Source: Antedon bifida
Lineage: Eukaryota; Echinodermata; Crinoidea; Comatulida; Antedonidae
Length of the DNA stretch: 64,000 bases
Assembly (NCBI GenBank): GCA_963402885.1
Contig: OY727102.1
Location: forward strand, 2,418,001 to 2,482,000
Direction: 5' to 3'
Part shown: positions 36,139 through 47,919 of the stretch, piece after piece
How positions within the stretch are numbered: the first letter of the stretch is position 1
How the letters are laid out: each line of letters opens with the position of its first letter
Translations under genes and position numbers: made by a program
Notes under the pieces: model-generated
Databases searched by the model: none
Told to the model about the DNA's origin: nothing
What the model saw: the letters and a program-made list of their open reading frames with translations, nothing else

Positions 36139-37128
36139 TTACATTGTAATGGATTGGGTTTGGTGTCCATGAAAGCTGGACAGATCCTGCCGGCCGGTAA
36201 TGTCATTTCGAATTTTTGTGATCCCGCGTTTAAATTCTGTGAATGTAAAACAGTAAATAAAGGGGTTAATGCACAGGTTGCTAGCGTTCAATAGTACGGT
36301 TATTTCATGAAGAATTATAGAACTGAATTCGAAACATCTGCATATGTTGTACACCATGTAGAGAGTGAAGTTTGGTGTTACAGTCACAAGAAAGGCAATG
36401 GCCACTAAAACTAGGGTTAATATCATATTGCGTTGAGTTCCTTTCAGTTGGCCACCTGCATTGCCGGTCCGCGGTTCGTCGGTTGTATTTCGGATTTTCG
36501 CCATCTTCCTTAAATTTAGTAGTATACGGGTATAACAATACACTATTACAATGACCGGAAGTAACCAGTACATTGTAAAGATAAACACGGCAGACATCAG
36601 TGCGGTAAGATCACTTGAATAATAGTATTTGCATTCTCCTTTGCTCTCCGGATTAACATCCCCAATAATTAAGACAATGAAGGCCGCCATCACACCACAT
36701 GTATGAGGTATGATAAGTGTGGTCACTTTTCTTCGATTAAAGCTTCTCTGTCTGTAGGCAATAGGATGAACAACAGCAACGTAGCGTTCGATCGTCACCA
36801 TAACGAGGTTGTATGAAGATGTTGCTGATAAGTACCAGTAAAGGAACCGGCTTTTACAAAATAAGGTTCCATTTTTGCCTTCGGGTGCATCGTTATTATA
36901 ATAAATAAGGAACATACAGCAGCCCAGCATGTCAACCGTCGTTTGATGAAGCAGCAATGCATGAGACAGAGACTTTTTGTAGGTCTTGTTGTAGATGAAG
37001 ACAAACATAACAAGAAAATTGACAATGACTCCAACTGTAGTTACCAGCCAGCGGATTATTATCAAGGCGACCGGATCTTCAAGGTCGTCTTGTGGATACG
37101 TTGTCATCGAGCTCGTTGTTGATGCCAT
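36139..37128 (-). CDS. Rhodopsin-like GPCR 4, single coding exon, 329 aa
   Basis: ATG 37128, preceded by an acceptor (TTTTTGTAACAG, then AGA-ATG), so a 5' UTR intron is likely; stop at 36139. N37 in TM1, LLLHQTTVDMLGCCMF in TM2 (D66), then the subgroup signature YYNNDAP. C91 at TM3 and C166 in loop 2 (KGECKYYY) can form the standard disulfide. E-R-Y 114-116, TM6 TVTPN, extracellular loop 3 CRCFEF (C263, C265), TM7 NPFIY 288-292. Intracellular loop 3 is short and basic. Closest within the window to GPCRs 8, 9 and 10, though inverted and 17 kb or more away. A minisatellite of 18-bp units lies just upstream. Confidence 0.93.
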   Translation of the reverse strand: MASTTSSMTTYPQDDLEDPVALIIIRWLVTTVGVIVNFLVMFVFIYNKTYKKSLSHALLLHQTTVDMLGCCMFLIYYNNDAPEGKNGTLFCKSRFLYWYLSATSSYNLVMVTIERYVAVVHPIAYRQRSFNRRKVTTLIIPHTCGVMAAFIVLIIGDVNPESKGECKYYYSSDLTALMSAVFIFTMYWLLPVIVIVYCYTRILLNLRKMAKIRNTTDEPRTGNAGGQLKGTQRNMILTLVLVAIAFLVTVTPNFTLYMVYNICRCFEFSSIILHEITVLLNASNLCINPFIYCFTFTEFKRGITKIRNDITGRQDLSSFHGHQTQSITM

Positions 37129-37149
37129 TCTCTGTTACAAAAATGAAAA

Positions 37150-37279
37150 CAAAGACGGTTATCACCACTAGGACGGTTATCACCACTAGGACGGTTATCA
37201 CCTCAAAGACGCTTATCACCGCAAAGACGTTTATCACCACAAAGACGGTTATCACCACAAAGACGGTTATCACCACAAA
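37150..37279 (-). repeat. 18-bp minisatellite, seven copies, upstream of GPCR 4
   Basis: Plus-strand unit GACGGTTATCACCAC(A/T)A(A/G)(A/G) at 37153, 37171, 37189, 37207, 37225, 37243 and 37261. It lies within about 20-150 bp of the GPCR 4 start codon, probably in the 5' intron beside the acceptor. On the minus strand it translates to a repeated VVITVF, but in a frame not joined to the receptor. Confidence 0.92.
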
Positions 37280-37847
37280 AGTTAGTAAATTATGCAGATA
37301 ATTTACGGTATTAAAATCGCGTGCCAATGAGACTAGTTAAAACACATTTCAATTACTATATTCATTAAAATATTATTAAAACATCTTTACAGTAAAATTG
37401 AATAGCGATTTAAAAAAAAACAAACAAAACCAATATATTAAATAAATTGACAATAAAAGATGGCAAAGACCAATTCACATCAACGTTTGTGGTTTCGGAT
37501 GTTTAATTTGTATTACATTAAAAAAACGTATTTGTATACAGTATAAATGATTACCTAAAAATAATTGAGGAAAATTCCATACGTCCGATATTTTTGTAGG
37601 TTTCCGCTGTGGAGGTGGTTCTAATGAGATATGAATTCATAGTGTTGGTTTTTAAAACGTATTTTCCACAAGCGTCATAATAGCAGCTTGGTATAATGTG
37701 GGGAACCAATCAGTATATCGAATATACCACAGGAGGGCTCAATTACTAGCGAAACATTTTATAATTGAATTTCATGCTTGTAGAATCATTTTCGGATTGA
37801 TTCAAAATCTGAAGTTGATATTCAACAGTCATTAAATATAATTAGGA

Positions 37848-37925
37848 TCAGGTGCCGTTTTCGGCCACCTCGACTTGTATGGACTATACCATTATAAAAA
37901 GATGGGAAAATAGGGGTGTCCTATT
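37848..37925 (+). repeat. Left member of a 75-bp inverted pair
   Basis: GGATCAGGTGCCGTTTTCGG through CACCTCGACTTGTATGGACT and TATACCATTAT. The complement is at 39690-39763. Together they look like terminal inverted repeats of a 1.9-kb element. Confidence 0.8.
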
Positions 37926-38549
37926 TATTAATTGAGTGTGTTAATGTGTTAAAATACTGCTGCTTTTGTTCTTTTGTTTAGTGCATTATGTTTCAGCAAC
38001 AAAGAGAAAACAACTACGCCCTGCATGCTGTAGAATTAAATTCAAGTTTTCAAGTTAATACAGTATATTATGGCTCTTTATTTCTATATAATTTTTAGGT
38101 ATCCTTCCCTAATATATTAGGTGGATTCCCTAAGGTGGATATTGAATAATTTTTACGGATTTATAGATACAGAAAATATGTAAAGAAAGTTTTTATTCCA
38201 GTTACAAATAAAAAATATAATTTACCAAACATTAGTACATTTAATAAAGATGACAGTAGTACATTTAATAAGATCTATCACATACTGATTATTAGGTAAT
38301 CAGTAAAACAAATAAACATTATAATTTTGTTAATAAATCTGTACCATTTTGTTCCCAGAAAACACAGCGTTTGACATTGCGTGTTTTTAGGTTTGGTTTT
38401 TCCTTTTTGTACTAACATTTAAAGTGTTTAAATCCAGATAGGAAAACATAGGCCTAGTATTTAATTAATATGCTTTAATTTTGATTATACTGTAGTGTTT
38501 AGTTTAGTTTTTACATATAATAAGTAAGTATACCTACTTATATAGTTTT

Positions 38550-39300
38550 TATTTATTTATTTATTTATTCATAGGAATCACCTTTATATCAGTGTCACAC
38601 ATTTATCAGTTAATGGTGCATCCAATTTACAGACAAAATTACAAATAACATAAGCCACAAAGTTCTAAATACTAATACATAACATAAAAAAAAAATGTGA
38701 TCAAATTAATTAATTAGATCTGTATGAAAATACATAATACGTAAATTGTACAATATATATAACTACAAAAATAAAAACAGAACAACAAAAATACAGCAGA
38801 ATAGGCCTAATAAATAAATAAAACTTACAGATACATCCTCATAGAGATGTCTGTAGCTTGTTTACTATAATTATTAATCAATTAGTTGAGAGGGGTAATG
38901 CTGATAAAATTGTAGATCTAGTAACCCATGCTTTCATGAAATATTTTTTACAATAAAAATCAAAGATTTCTCCTAATGTTTCATTTTCAGTGAATAAATT
39001 GTCTAGCATAAAGTGGTGTTTTAATTCCTTAGATCCACAATTAAAATTATCCCAGTACATACTTAAATTATTGTCTATGAGGTTGTTCTTAGGATCCAAG
39101 TATACATCATTTCTATCAGAGTTTAATGAAGGACATTTAAATAAAAAATGGTTTACTGTTTCTTTTTCGTTAGTAATACACATCTTACATAATCCTGTGT
39201 TATGATTTGACCAGGATTGTCTACGACCCTCAAGATCTAGAGAGTTTGATCTTGCTTTAAATTTTAAATTCATACTCGTAAAATTAGTTTTATCTAACAA
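38550..39300 (-). mobile_element. LINE fragment: ORF2 C-terminus and 3' UTR
   Basis: A 140-residue minus-strand frame (39300-38878) contains LKFKARSNSLDLEGR, then the cysteine/histidine motif CKMCITNEKETVNHFLFKCP. This is the C-terminal zinc-knuckle-like part of many non-LTR retrotransposon ORF2 proteins. The 3' region down to a TTTATTTATTTATT stretch near 38550 would be its tail. It lies inside the 37848-39763 inverted pair, so it may be nested. Confidence 0.7.
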
Positions 39301-39689
39301 ATATTGTTAAAAGTTTGGAGTTCCTTTATACATAGTATATTCCGTTAACATTGTTTTGCATTAGGCCTTTGAAAACCACTCGTTATGATCAACTTGTTTA
39401 TTAATATTATTTTTCCTAAATGGCTTTATCCAGTTAGTAGATGGTTCTTAATTAAATTTGTCTATAAAATTTGTTTTATTTAAAATATCTTTAGCTAATA
39501 TAGTAATATTGTTACAAAATCTTGGCATTCCCTAACACAGTACCTAATAATAACATGCCTTATAAAAAGTACATGCATTGCTAGTTTTTGATGTTTTGTA
39601 TTGTTCCTTGTAGTTTGTACTGTAGGTTACATAACAGAACAATTGTATTGTCTTCCCATTCAATAGACACCCTTCTCTACATAAAACAT

Positions 39690-39763
39690 AATACACCACA
39701 CCCCTATCATAATAATGGTATAGTCCATATAAGTCGAGGTGGCCGAAAACGGCACCTGATCCA
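39690..39763 (-). repeat. Right member of a 75-bp inverted pair
   Basis: Complement of 37848-37925: ATAATGGTATAGTCCATATA, then AAGTCGAGGTGGCCGAAAAC and GGCACCTGATCC, with few mismatches. Confidence 0.8.
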
Positions 39764-39839
39764 AATAACAACCAATTTTGATAATACGATAAGTTCTTAA
39801 AAAACAATTCTTGCAACAGTGCATTATTAATTGGATGAT

Positions 39840-39918
39840 ACAGCTCACTATGTCGGTCGGTCTGTAAGCACTAACTCAAATTTGAGCACGCGACTGCAGC
39901 CATGTCTATGGCCTTGTT
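39840..39918 (+). repeat. GTCGCG/GGTC repeat family D, copy 4, headless
   Basis: Begins at CAGCTCACTATGTCGGTCGG and lacks the GTCGCG head. The tail GCACGCGACTGCAGCC and ATGGCCTTGTTG is intact. Confidence 0.72.
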
Positions 39919-40209
39919 GAAAATGTGGCTCCATTAACGTTAAAATTAAAATATATTGTATTCATATCAAAAAATTGCCAATCTGTCAAACAGAGAAGCG
40001 TTATTTTTTAGGTACGATTTTTTTAGGGAATTAAATACCACATTTGTATTTGATTTTGCTCTGATATATTCAGATACATTTATATAGGCCTAGTAACCTC
40101 TCACTCGTCCTGACACGAAATACAACGTTAACGTTCTTTATGCATCCCTATACTAAACTAAACTCAAATACAGTTCTGCAACTGTGTTGTCTCTAGTTAA
40201 CTTCAAATA

Positions 40210-40351
40210 ACTTTGTGATAGTAACAGAGACTTTGTGATAGTAACAGAGACTTTGTGATAGTAACAGAGACTTTGTGATAGTAACAGAGACTTTGTGATA
40301 GTAACAGAGACTTTGTGATAGTAACAGAGACTTTGTGATAGTAACAGAGGC
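40210..40351 (+). repeat. Perfect 20-bp tandem repeat, seven copies
   Basis: CTTTGTGATAGTAACAGAGA repeats at 40211, 40231, 40251, 40271, 40291, 40311 and 40331. Only the last base or so of the final copy differs, so the expansion is very recent or kept homogeneous. Confidence 0.96.
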
Positions 40352-41815
40352 TTTGGTGTTAATTGTAGGTCTACTTTTTGGAGTTAATTTCTTTGAAGGA
40401 ATATTTCAATACATGTTATTGAGTCCACTTTAAAAACACAATATGCCTAATTCATATTGATAATTTTATATTGATATTGAATCATGCTTTTGTTTGTATG
40501 CATTGAGTGTAGATGTGGCTAAGCATTTGACACACATAAAGTCTACATGTTGCTGAAAAGAATACAATAAATAAACAAACAAAATGAGGAAAGATCAACG
40601 TTTCTAAATACACATATTTATCTATTTTAATTGTAGACGTAAAAGCTTTGTTGTGATTTATGTGCAAGAGTATCGATTTTTTTTCACAACAGCTTTTCAA
40701 TTGTATTGTCTATGATGTCATTACAGTGAATTATCATGTTATCTTAACAAAGGTAAACAGATAATTTGCACGGATTTTGCAAAGCAAGTATAAAAAGATG
40801 AATTTGTCCTTCAACAAACCATCTATTCTTCTTTGGTGACAAAGATTTATATTCAACAAATACACTGAACAAAAATAATCAATCAAACATTTATTTCTCT
40901 TAAAGTTCAAATTTTGAAGTTCATAATAATGAATTAATAATAATAAGCTTTTGTGAGACAGCCAATGAAACTAAACAAAAAACAGGACAAAACCCGAACT
41001 GGAAACAGGAAAAAAACTGCAATGAAGACTTTTAGTTTCAGAGTTACCGAAAAATGTTAAATATAAAAACTTTATATAAGTGAAACATGATAAGAGATTT
41101 TGTTTCGATTTAAAGGGAAAAAAAAACTCTTCTTTGATGAGGAACTGGTACCTTATCTCAGAGTTTTGGATCCGTGAACTGGATACTATGTTTAAAAGTT
41201 AAATTAATGAATATTTAAAAATCAGGAATAATATAAGCCGCCGACGAATTTGTTGAAAAGTTGAATTTATTAAATGAAGCTTTTATGTCTCGCAATCTTT
41301 CAATCAACCTTTGTTTGGAGATTATTTTCCTTCAATTATTAGAAAATGAATATTGGTGATCATTAAACTGTACAGTGCCTTACTATAATAATAATAATAA
41401 TAATAATAATATTTATTTCCACAAATAATAAAGCAAAATACAGAGTAGCATAATACTGTAAATATACAACTGATAATGAACATAAATAATATAATGCAAG
41501 AAAAGAAGTTGGTAAGTAATAATAAACATGGTAATGCGAGACATTTTAGAGCAAGTCCAGAATAGACACTTAAAAAAACCGTGAAAAATGTTTGAGGGGG
41601 AGGTTTTAGGGATACAAAACAATAATAAATAATGATAAAACGTTAAAAGAAATTTAGCAAATTTCATTGTTTTACCCGAATATCTGCTCTTAGTCTATTC
41701 GCCATATAATTTGGAGCCTTCGTTTTTAAAAAGGACCGCATGGTTGGTGTGTAGCCTAAAATAAACATGCTCTCTTTATCTCAACGTGATGAATATGAAT
41801 AATAATAATTTACAT

Positions 41816-43212
41816 TTAAAGTGGAGCTACACTCAGACTTTCTCAGCTTATATTATGTTTAAGTATGTTTAATTGAAAGTGATTACATACAAAAAACAGG
41901 AAAGATATGGCAATATTTTCCAAAAGCTAATTTCTAAAAAATCGGTCAGAAAATAGTGTTTTTTACTACATTACATTTTTTCAGTAACTTAGGGGTTATT
42001 AGTTTACAATACGTCGCAAAACGTGTTACACTTAGCGACTGACGCGTTTTAGTCGCCGGTGAACGCGTTGGTGAAATGTCTCCCCTTTGGTAAATTATGT
42101 GTTGGAAAACTCCCTGTTTATACACACAATTAATACGATTTGTTTAGGCCCAAGTAATATTTCCGATAAGAATGTCAGCATAATTTACATGTAACATCAT
42201 GATTTGCACTGTACAACAACAGCATAATATTCTTAATCAAATTGCTTATTAATTTTAAGCTAGGGCTAGCTAATCGTCTGCTCAGCCTAGCTAGCTAGGC
42301 TTGAATTCATGTCTAGGTAGGACTGTAGTCATGGGTTCGAAAATGCTTGGTCGTTTTGTCCCATTTATCGTTCCTGGGTTTTCTCGCACATTAAGAATTG
42401 TGAAACACAAAATTCTCTCCAAAACAAGACTGGTATTGCTCAGAATAGTAAAGAATAGTAACAGATGTGGAAGCTTATGTCTGACTGAAAAGCAACTATT
42501 CAGGCACCCTATCATGGCCCATGGGTAGGCCGAGATTGGGTGCCATGGCATAACAAACTTCACTGCTGTAAGGCTATCAGGCAGCCAGCTAGAGGCCAAG
42601 CAGCATCGTTACATACCTAGACTCTAGTAGGCCTAGGCCTAGCTTTATTGAATATATAGCCACGTCTTTCTCAAATCTCGTTAAATTTGACATTTTAGTA
42701 ATAATCTCATAATCACTTATTACACTGTGAAACATGATAGGGTCACATCCAGAATGTTTTAATATACTTTTCGCCCGTCAAAAATAACATCGCGACAATA
42801 ACAGATCGCCAGCTGCTGCAGTGTGAAAAATGTCGTGAGAAATGTCACGTGATCATACTCCCTAGCAAAGTAAAAAACCCAATTGGACCCAACGGGGAAA
42901 AGTGTCTATTTACGCGAAATTGCGCAATGTATACGCAATAACAATACCAGAAATAAAAAGATCTGGAAAAATTACATATAAAAACATTTTACTTTTTTTT
43001 TTTAGTGAAGAAATTAATTTTTTAGGAATATTCATGTAAAAGAATAGGAAATTACAAGGTATCCCCCCAAAACGCAAAAAGGCGTGATTTTCAAGAAAAT
43101 CATACTCATTGAAAAAAATTTCAAAAAAATATGAAGTATGAGGGATGATATTTTTAAAGAATAGTTGAAATGTATGAAAAATAGCAATTTTCTGGGTGGA
43201 GCTCCACTTTAA
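41816..43212. mobile_element. 1.4-kb element with TTAA ends and 22-bp inverted termini
   Basis: Left terminus TTAAAGTGGAGCTACACTCA. The complement of the right terminus reads TTAAAGTGGAGCTCCACCCA, with 20 of 22 bases alike and TTAA at both outer edges. This is the target used by piggyBac-type elements. The interior includes open frames at 42291-42599 (-) and 42301-42528 (+), neither of which looks like a transposase, so I read it as non-autonomous. Confidence 0.7.
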
Positions 43213-43648
43213 GCTACATTTTTTTACTTAAAAGTTCCTTTTAAGACGCGTGTATACGTACTTACACAACATATAATAATTATATTCAAAACAAATCAAT
43301 ATACGTTTAATTAGGCCTACAATTTTCGGCACATTGAAATCAATTTATCTATGCTAAGCCAAACACAAGTTAAAAAAAAAAACTTATTGAGGAATATTAT
43401 AAAAATTGATGATTTTAGCTTTACCTACTGTACCAGTGTTGAAGACTATTTATCAAATAACACAACAATATGCCTAATCCTCATCAAAATAATCTGAAAT
43501 GAACCTAAATATCTAAGGTCTAACATTGGACCTATTGAAGATCTAACTTTGACTAGTACTTTTGTTATATTAGGCATATTTTTACTTTTCTTTTAAAGAA
43601 AAATTATTATATAAATTAAGATATAAAAATAACAAATGAACGATAACC

Positions 43649-43813
43649 TACCGTAAAGTCGACGTATGAAGAATGCGACAACCTAATTGATTGTAGGACA
43701 CTTTGTTCGTATAATTGCAAGATAACGTGGATATAACCAATTAGGAGAATTTGAATGCCATCGATGATGAAGGCCAACGTTAAGAGTAAGTAAGGAGTAG
43801 GAAGGTGGTACAT
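43649..43813 (-). other. Possible orphan membrane-protein exon
   Basis: An ATG at 43813 opens a hydrophobic frame (YLLLTLAFIIDGIQILLIGY) of about 54 codons ending at ACG/GTAGGT, a good donor. It could be a first coding exon with a signal-anchor or two short membrane segments. No partner exon was found downstream on the minus strand and no family is recognised, so it may be chance. Confidence 0.2.
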
Positions 43814-46137
43814 GGCGAGTTAATTTGATACAATATGTATTATTCCTTGGTATATGACGATTAATGAGGTAAAATAATTATCGTTACAGGCCTTGAGCGT
43901 TGAGAAAATTTATGTATGTAATTTTTGAAATACTCAATAGAGCAGTTAAGGTATTATTAATTTTGGTGCGACGAATTCCAATGAATTGGTAATTTCCGCT
44001 CATCGCACTTGATGATTTTAACAAAACTATCACATATATTTAATACATTTTTTAGGGCACTAATTGTTCTATGTTTATACATAGAAGGTGTTCAATGTTT
44101 ATGTTTTGAAGATATTTATTTATTTATTTTATTTATAAACTTATTTTACAAGGATGACATTTTCATTAAAAATAATGTTCTTACAAATGGTCCATGATTA
44201 AAGAAATGCATGCATAATAATGAACAGTCATAAGTTACAAAAGTGTGTTTATAATTTCAATGTTGTTAAGAAAATATACGTGGTGTAAATTTGATTTCGC
44301 CATTTAAACAATTAATATAATGTTGTTAAAGTAATTAAAAAAAGTTACTCCACTTATATGACAGATTAGGTTTTGAGAGGAGAGGGAGGTTAAAACAACA
44401 GAAAACCTACAAAAGCCTAATCCGCTATGTAGGTTGACACACCAGCCTTTATTTGCATTTTCTGTTAATAAATGTGTAATAAGCTAAGAAGTGCAGTGCT
44501 GTATGTTCTTACTGCTTTTAACATTTTTTACATGAATACAGTGATAAGGACTATAAACCGTAGGTCCAGTGTACACAACTAGCTCGTGTGCACTTTAAAG
44601 AACCTAGTACATCTTTCGAGACGAGTAGGGGGTTAACCTGGTGTATAAGTACATCACAGCCACTGATCATAACTGGGCCTTCTGGGAGACCAGTCTTTGA
44701 CTGAAGAGGTCGCCCAGTATAAATATATATTTCAATTTCAAAAATCCGTTTCTGTTACTTACAATCTATGCCCAATTTTTAGTGACGCAGTAACCGTAAA
44801 GCAAGAAGCACATTAGTTAAATTATCATCATTTATAAATGGACTAGATGAAGTGCATTTTGGATAACATTAATTTACTTTAATTAGGCCTACTGTCGCGG
44901 ATCGGCAGTTTTGTCCACTTTGGCGCTATTATCACATCGGTTGGTGGCGTACGTTGGAATGTACATGTAATCTGCATACCATGAGTCTCTCGTTATAATT
45001 GTTGTAGCATTTTAATTTCACGAAAGAAAGAAAGATGTTTTTATTATGTTGGTTGGTAACGTTGTAAGTAGATATTTAATCTATTGTACCTCGATGCTGT
45101 TGCGTTTAGGCCTATATAATAATAAATATAAATAAATAATGTTATAATTGAATGATCTTACTCTTAAAAAATATATCCATAATAGTTTATTTATTGACTC
45201 AATGGTTGGAGTGTTACGTCACGTTTTAGTGGCTTCAATAACGGATCCGAACTACGACATTACAGTATTACATGATATCAGATAAGTTGATTTCAATTTA
45301 TTTTTATCATCGGAGTTGATACATACATAATACATAGTGACATTGAATATTTATCTCTTTAAATGCATTAGTTTATTTATTATGATATCAAACATTTATA
45401 AAATTTCCTTAGTAGATTTAAAAGGGTACAAATTTATAAAAGTTATGGCAAAAAAATGTTACTATACTTGATATAAACAATAAATCTTACCCTTACTTAC
45501 GGAAAACATTTACAACTGCGATAATTAATAGGTGTAGAAAATACTTAAAAAAAAGATATATTACAAATTTAATTTGCTATCCCTACGATATTGCAAGCAT
45601 TTTACACAGGCAGCTTGCCTGCTTCTTGTTTCTGACGGTTATCTACACATTTACAGGCCTACTTGTTTCGTTTCAAGTTTTGTTTTCTTTCCGTAAAAAG
45701 GAAGGAACTGCACTGCAATAGGTATTTACCAATTTGATAATTTTTATTGAAAATACACATTACAACATTTAGAGTAAAGCATTTGAACAATAGCGTTTAA
45801 GTTATTGTGTCGTTTTTATATTTTAAAAACATTCAATAACTGTAATTACACAAGCAAGTCTAACAACGACATCACATTGTGTTTTGTATTTTAGCAAATC
45901 TTCAATAAACTACAGACAATATTAAAAAGTACTCATATTAACAATTAATACCGTAATGCTTTATACCAAAAATTAAAAAAATAATAGTACAATTATAATT
46001 CTTTTACAGAATTACGTTTATTTCTTTGTCGACTTATTTACATTAAATACCGAATGAGTAGACCTACGCGATTATATTGATTAAATTATTAATAACAATT
46101 TGTTAACGTTTCGTAATTCTACCGAAAATAGACGTAT

Positions 46138-47127
46138 TTAATCGCTTGTTTTGCTATAGTTAATTGTTGCCATATCGAGGACATCGTCTGAACTAGACTT
46201 ATGTTTTAGTAAAACTTTAACACCTTGTTTAAAATCTCTGAATTTAAATGCATATATAAATGGATTAATTACTAGATTAGATGCATTCAGAATAACTGTA
46301 ATGTCGTGAATCAGGGAAGTATGTAAGTTTAAACAATTGCAAAAAGAATAAATGATATAATAGATGATATTTGGAGTTAATGTTATCAAGAACGCTAAAT
46401 AAATCATCAGCAGGGTGTTGATTACATTTCGTTCTACTTCGTCTCGGCGCCGTTCTTTCGATTTGTGTTGTCTTGATGCGTGACTCCTGGACGGTAAGCT
46501 GGTATTCTTGGCTCTCTCGTACAATGTATATAATATACGTGTGTAGCAGATTGACATGACCACCACCGGTATAAACCAGAACGTGAGGAAGATGATTGTA
46601 GCAGACCATTTAGCTATGATTTCGGATGGAAAAAAGTAGTCACATGACCCAGGATATTCTGGAACAAAATCTGCATACACTGGAAGTTGGATTCCAGATA
46701 AAACTGAAACAACATGCGGCGTTGATAGAAGGAATCGACGTTTCTTTAAACTTTGACCTTTTCCAAAATATTTTCTAGGGTAAACTACCGCGATGTAACG
46801 TTCAATTGTTAATATAAGAAGATTCTGCGTTGAAGCGGACAGGAAGTAGAAAAAAAAAGTTCGGCATCGGCAGATAATTGAACCTCGAATATCAGTGTAT
46901 ATGGGAAAGTTGTAAAACAGTGGAAAGAAAAGACAACCAAAAAGATCAAGTATGGATTGATGAACGATAAGTAGGTGTGTTATAGATTTTTTGTGGAGAT
47001 TGTTGTACAAAAATACAAATGCGACCAGGAAGTTAGCACCAACTCCTACAATACCGATAGCGTATCTCATACTGACGATTATTGGCCTTTCATGCAGCTC
47101 ATAAATCGTAGAGTTTGTAAATTCCAT
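46138..47127 (-). CDS. Rhodopsin-like GPCR 5, single coding exon, 329 aa
   Basis: The start chosen is ATG 47127-47125, directly after the acceptor TTGTTTTTTCAG; the open frame runs a few codons further only through that intron sequence. N5 glycosylation site; N32 in TM1; HQSILDLFGC in TM2 (D61). C86 (with C88) at TM3 and C162 in loop 2 (PGSCDYFF). The TM3 end is TIERYIAVVYP (E109-R110-Y111), TM6 TLTPN, extracellular loop 3 CNCLNL (263, 265), TM7 NPFIY 288-292. Intracellular loop 3 is long and strongly basic with many serines (about 205-232, KSKERRRDE), a likely coupling or phosphorylation surface. No close pair in the window. Confidence 0.93.
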   Translation of the reverse strand: MEFTNSTIYELHERPIIVSMRYAIGIVGVGANFLVAFVFLYNNLHKKSITHLLIVHQSILDLFGCLFFPLFYNFPIYTDIRGSIICRCRTFFFYFLSASTQNLLILTIERYIAVVYPRKYFGKGQSLKKRRFLLSTPHVVSVLSGIQLPVYADFVPEYPGSCDYFFPSEIIAKWSATIIFLTFWFIPVVVMSICYTRILYTLYERAKNTSLPSRSHASRQHKSKERRRDEVERNVINTLLMIYLAFLITLTPNIIYYIIYSFCNCLNLHTSLIHDITVILNASNLVINPFIYAFKFRDFKQGVKVLLKHKSSSDDVLDMATINYSKTSD

Positions 47128-47395
47128 CTGAAAAAACAATTATTTTGAATACATTAAAAACCTATATATGTATAACATCATTATATTTATTTTGTAATAT
47201 AATAAAATATTATTTTAATTGTAAAACAAATTGCTAACATGTTTCAAGAACTATAAAAAAACTGTGAACAACTTAATAAACTTATACAATAATTATATTA
47301 TCTTATGTCTATACAATAATTGGAGAAAAATGGTATTCATGTAATTTGAACTAAAAACTTGTCGAGAAGTGCCTTCCATATACATATGTACATGC

Positions 47396-47479
47396 AAACG
47401 CGACTCTACGGTCGGTCGGTTGGTCGGTCGGTAAACACTCAAATGAGCACGTGACTGCAGCCATGTATATGGCCTTGTT
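47396..47479 (+). repeat. GTCGCG/GGTC repeat family D, copy 5
   Basis: ACGCGACTCTACGGTCGGTC with a lengthened GGTTGGTCGGTCGG core, then GCACGTGACTGCAGCC and ATGGCCTTGTT. The first part of the head is missing. Confidence 0.72.
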
Positions 47480-47919
47480 ACCAAAATCTAAAGTGTACAA
47501 TAGTTTTGATACTTAAAATATGTTATATTTGCTATCTTAATAATACAAATATAAAAGGAACATTGGAATTTCTTTTATTATTACTTACTTGTTACTTGTT
47601 TCATAGCTATCCCCATTATTGGGGACATTTCGCCGTCATTGACATTATGTTGACATAGCACAACTTTTCTTAATTTTATGAGAGACGTTAATTTTGATGA
47701 GAAGGTCATGGAACACTAATTAATTTTAAAAACAACTAAAAAACCTGTTATTACAGTATTATAACATTAACCAAGTGACTAAGATAAATTGTCAGACCAA
47801 ATAATATAAGTAGCCTATAGATGTTTTTGTAAATTAACTTAAAAGAAACATCTTTTCTCTTTTTGCCAGCCAATGAGGTTGATATGTTGCTCTAATGTCT
47901 CCTTAATATTCCACATTTT

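Larger units (their letters stand above)
37129..46137. other. Nine-kb interval without an intact gene, GPCR 4 to GPCR 5
   Basis: Contains the 18-bp minisatellite, an inverted pair at 37848 and 39690, a LINE fragment, a family D repeat, a perfect 20-bp array, a TTAA element of 1.4 kb and a possible orphan exon near 43.7 kb. At 41385-41411 there is an ATA microsatellite. The stretch 44540-44720 (GTGTGCACTTTAAAGAACCT) resembles a dispersed repeat also seen near 6330-6430. The remainder is AT-rich with nothing recognisable. Confidence 0.6.

Noticed and set aside
37079..37327. 82-residue frame with repeated VVITVF
   Set aside because: Translation of the 18-bp minisatellite, in a different frame from GPCR 4.
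42291..42599. Overlapping frames on both strands (102 and 75 residues)
   Set aside because: Both lie inside the 1.4-kb TTAA element and match no transposase motif I know; kept only as part of that element.
46277..46609. 110-residue minus-strand frame inside GPCR 5
   Set aside because: Shadow frame of the receptor; no independent features.
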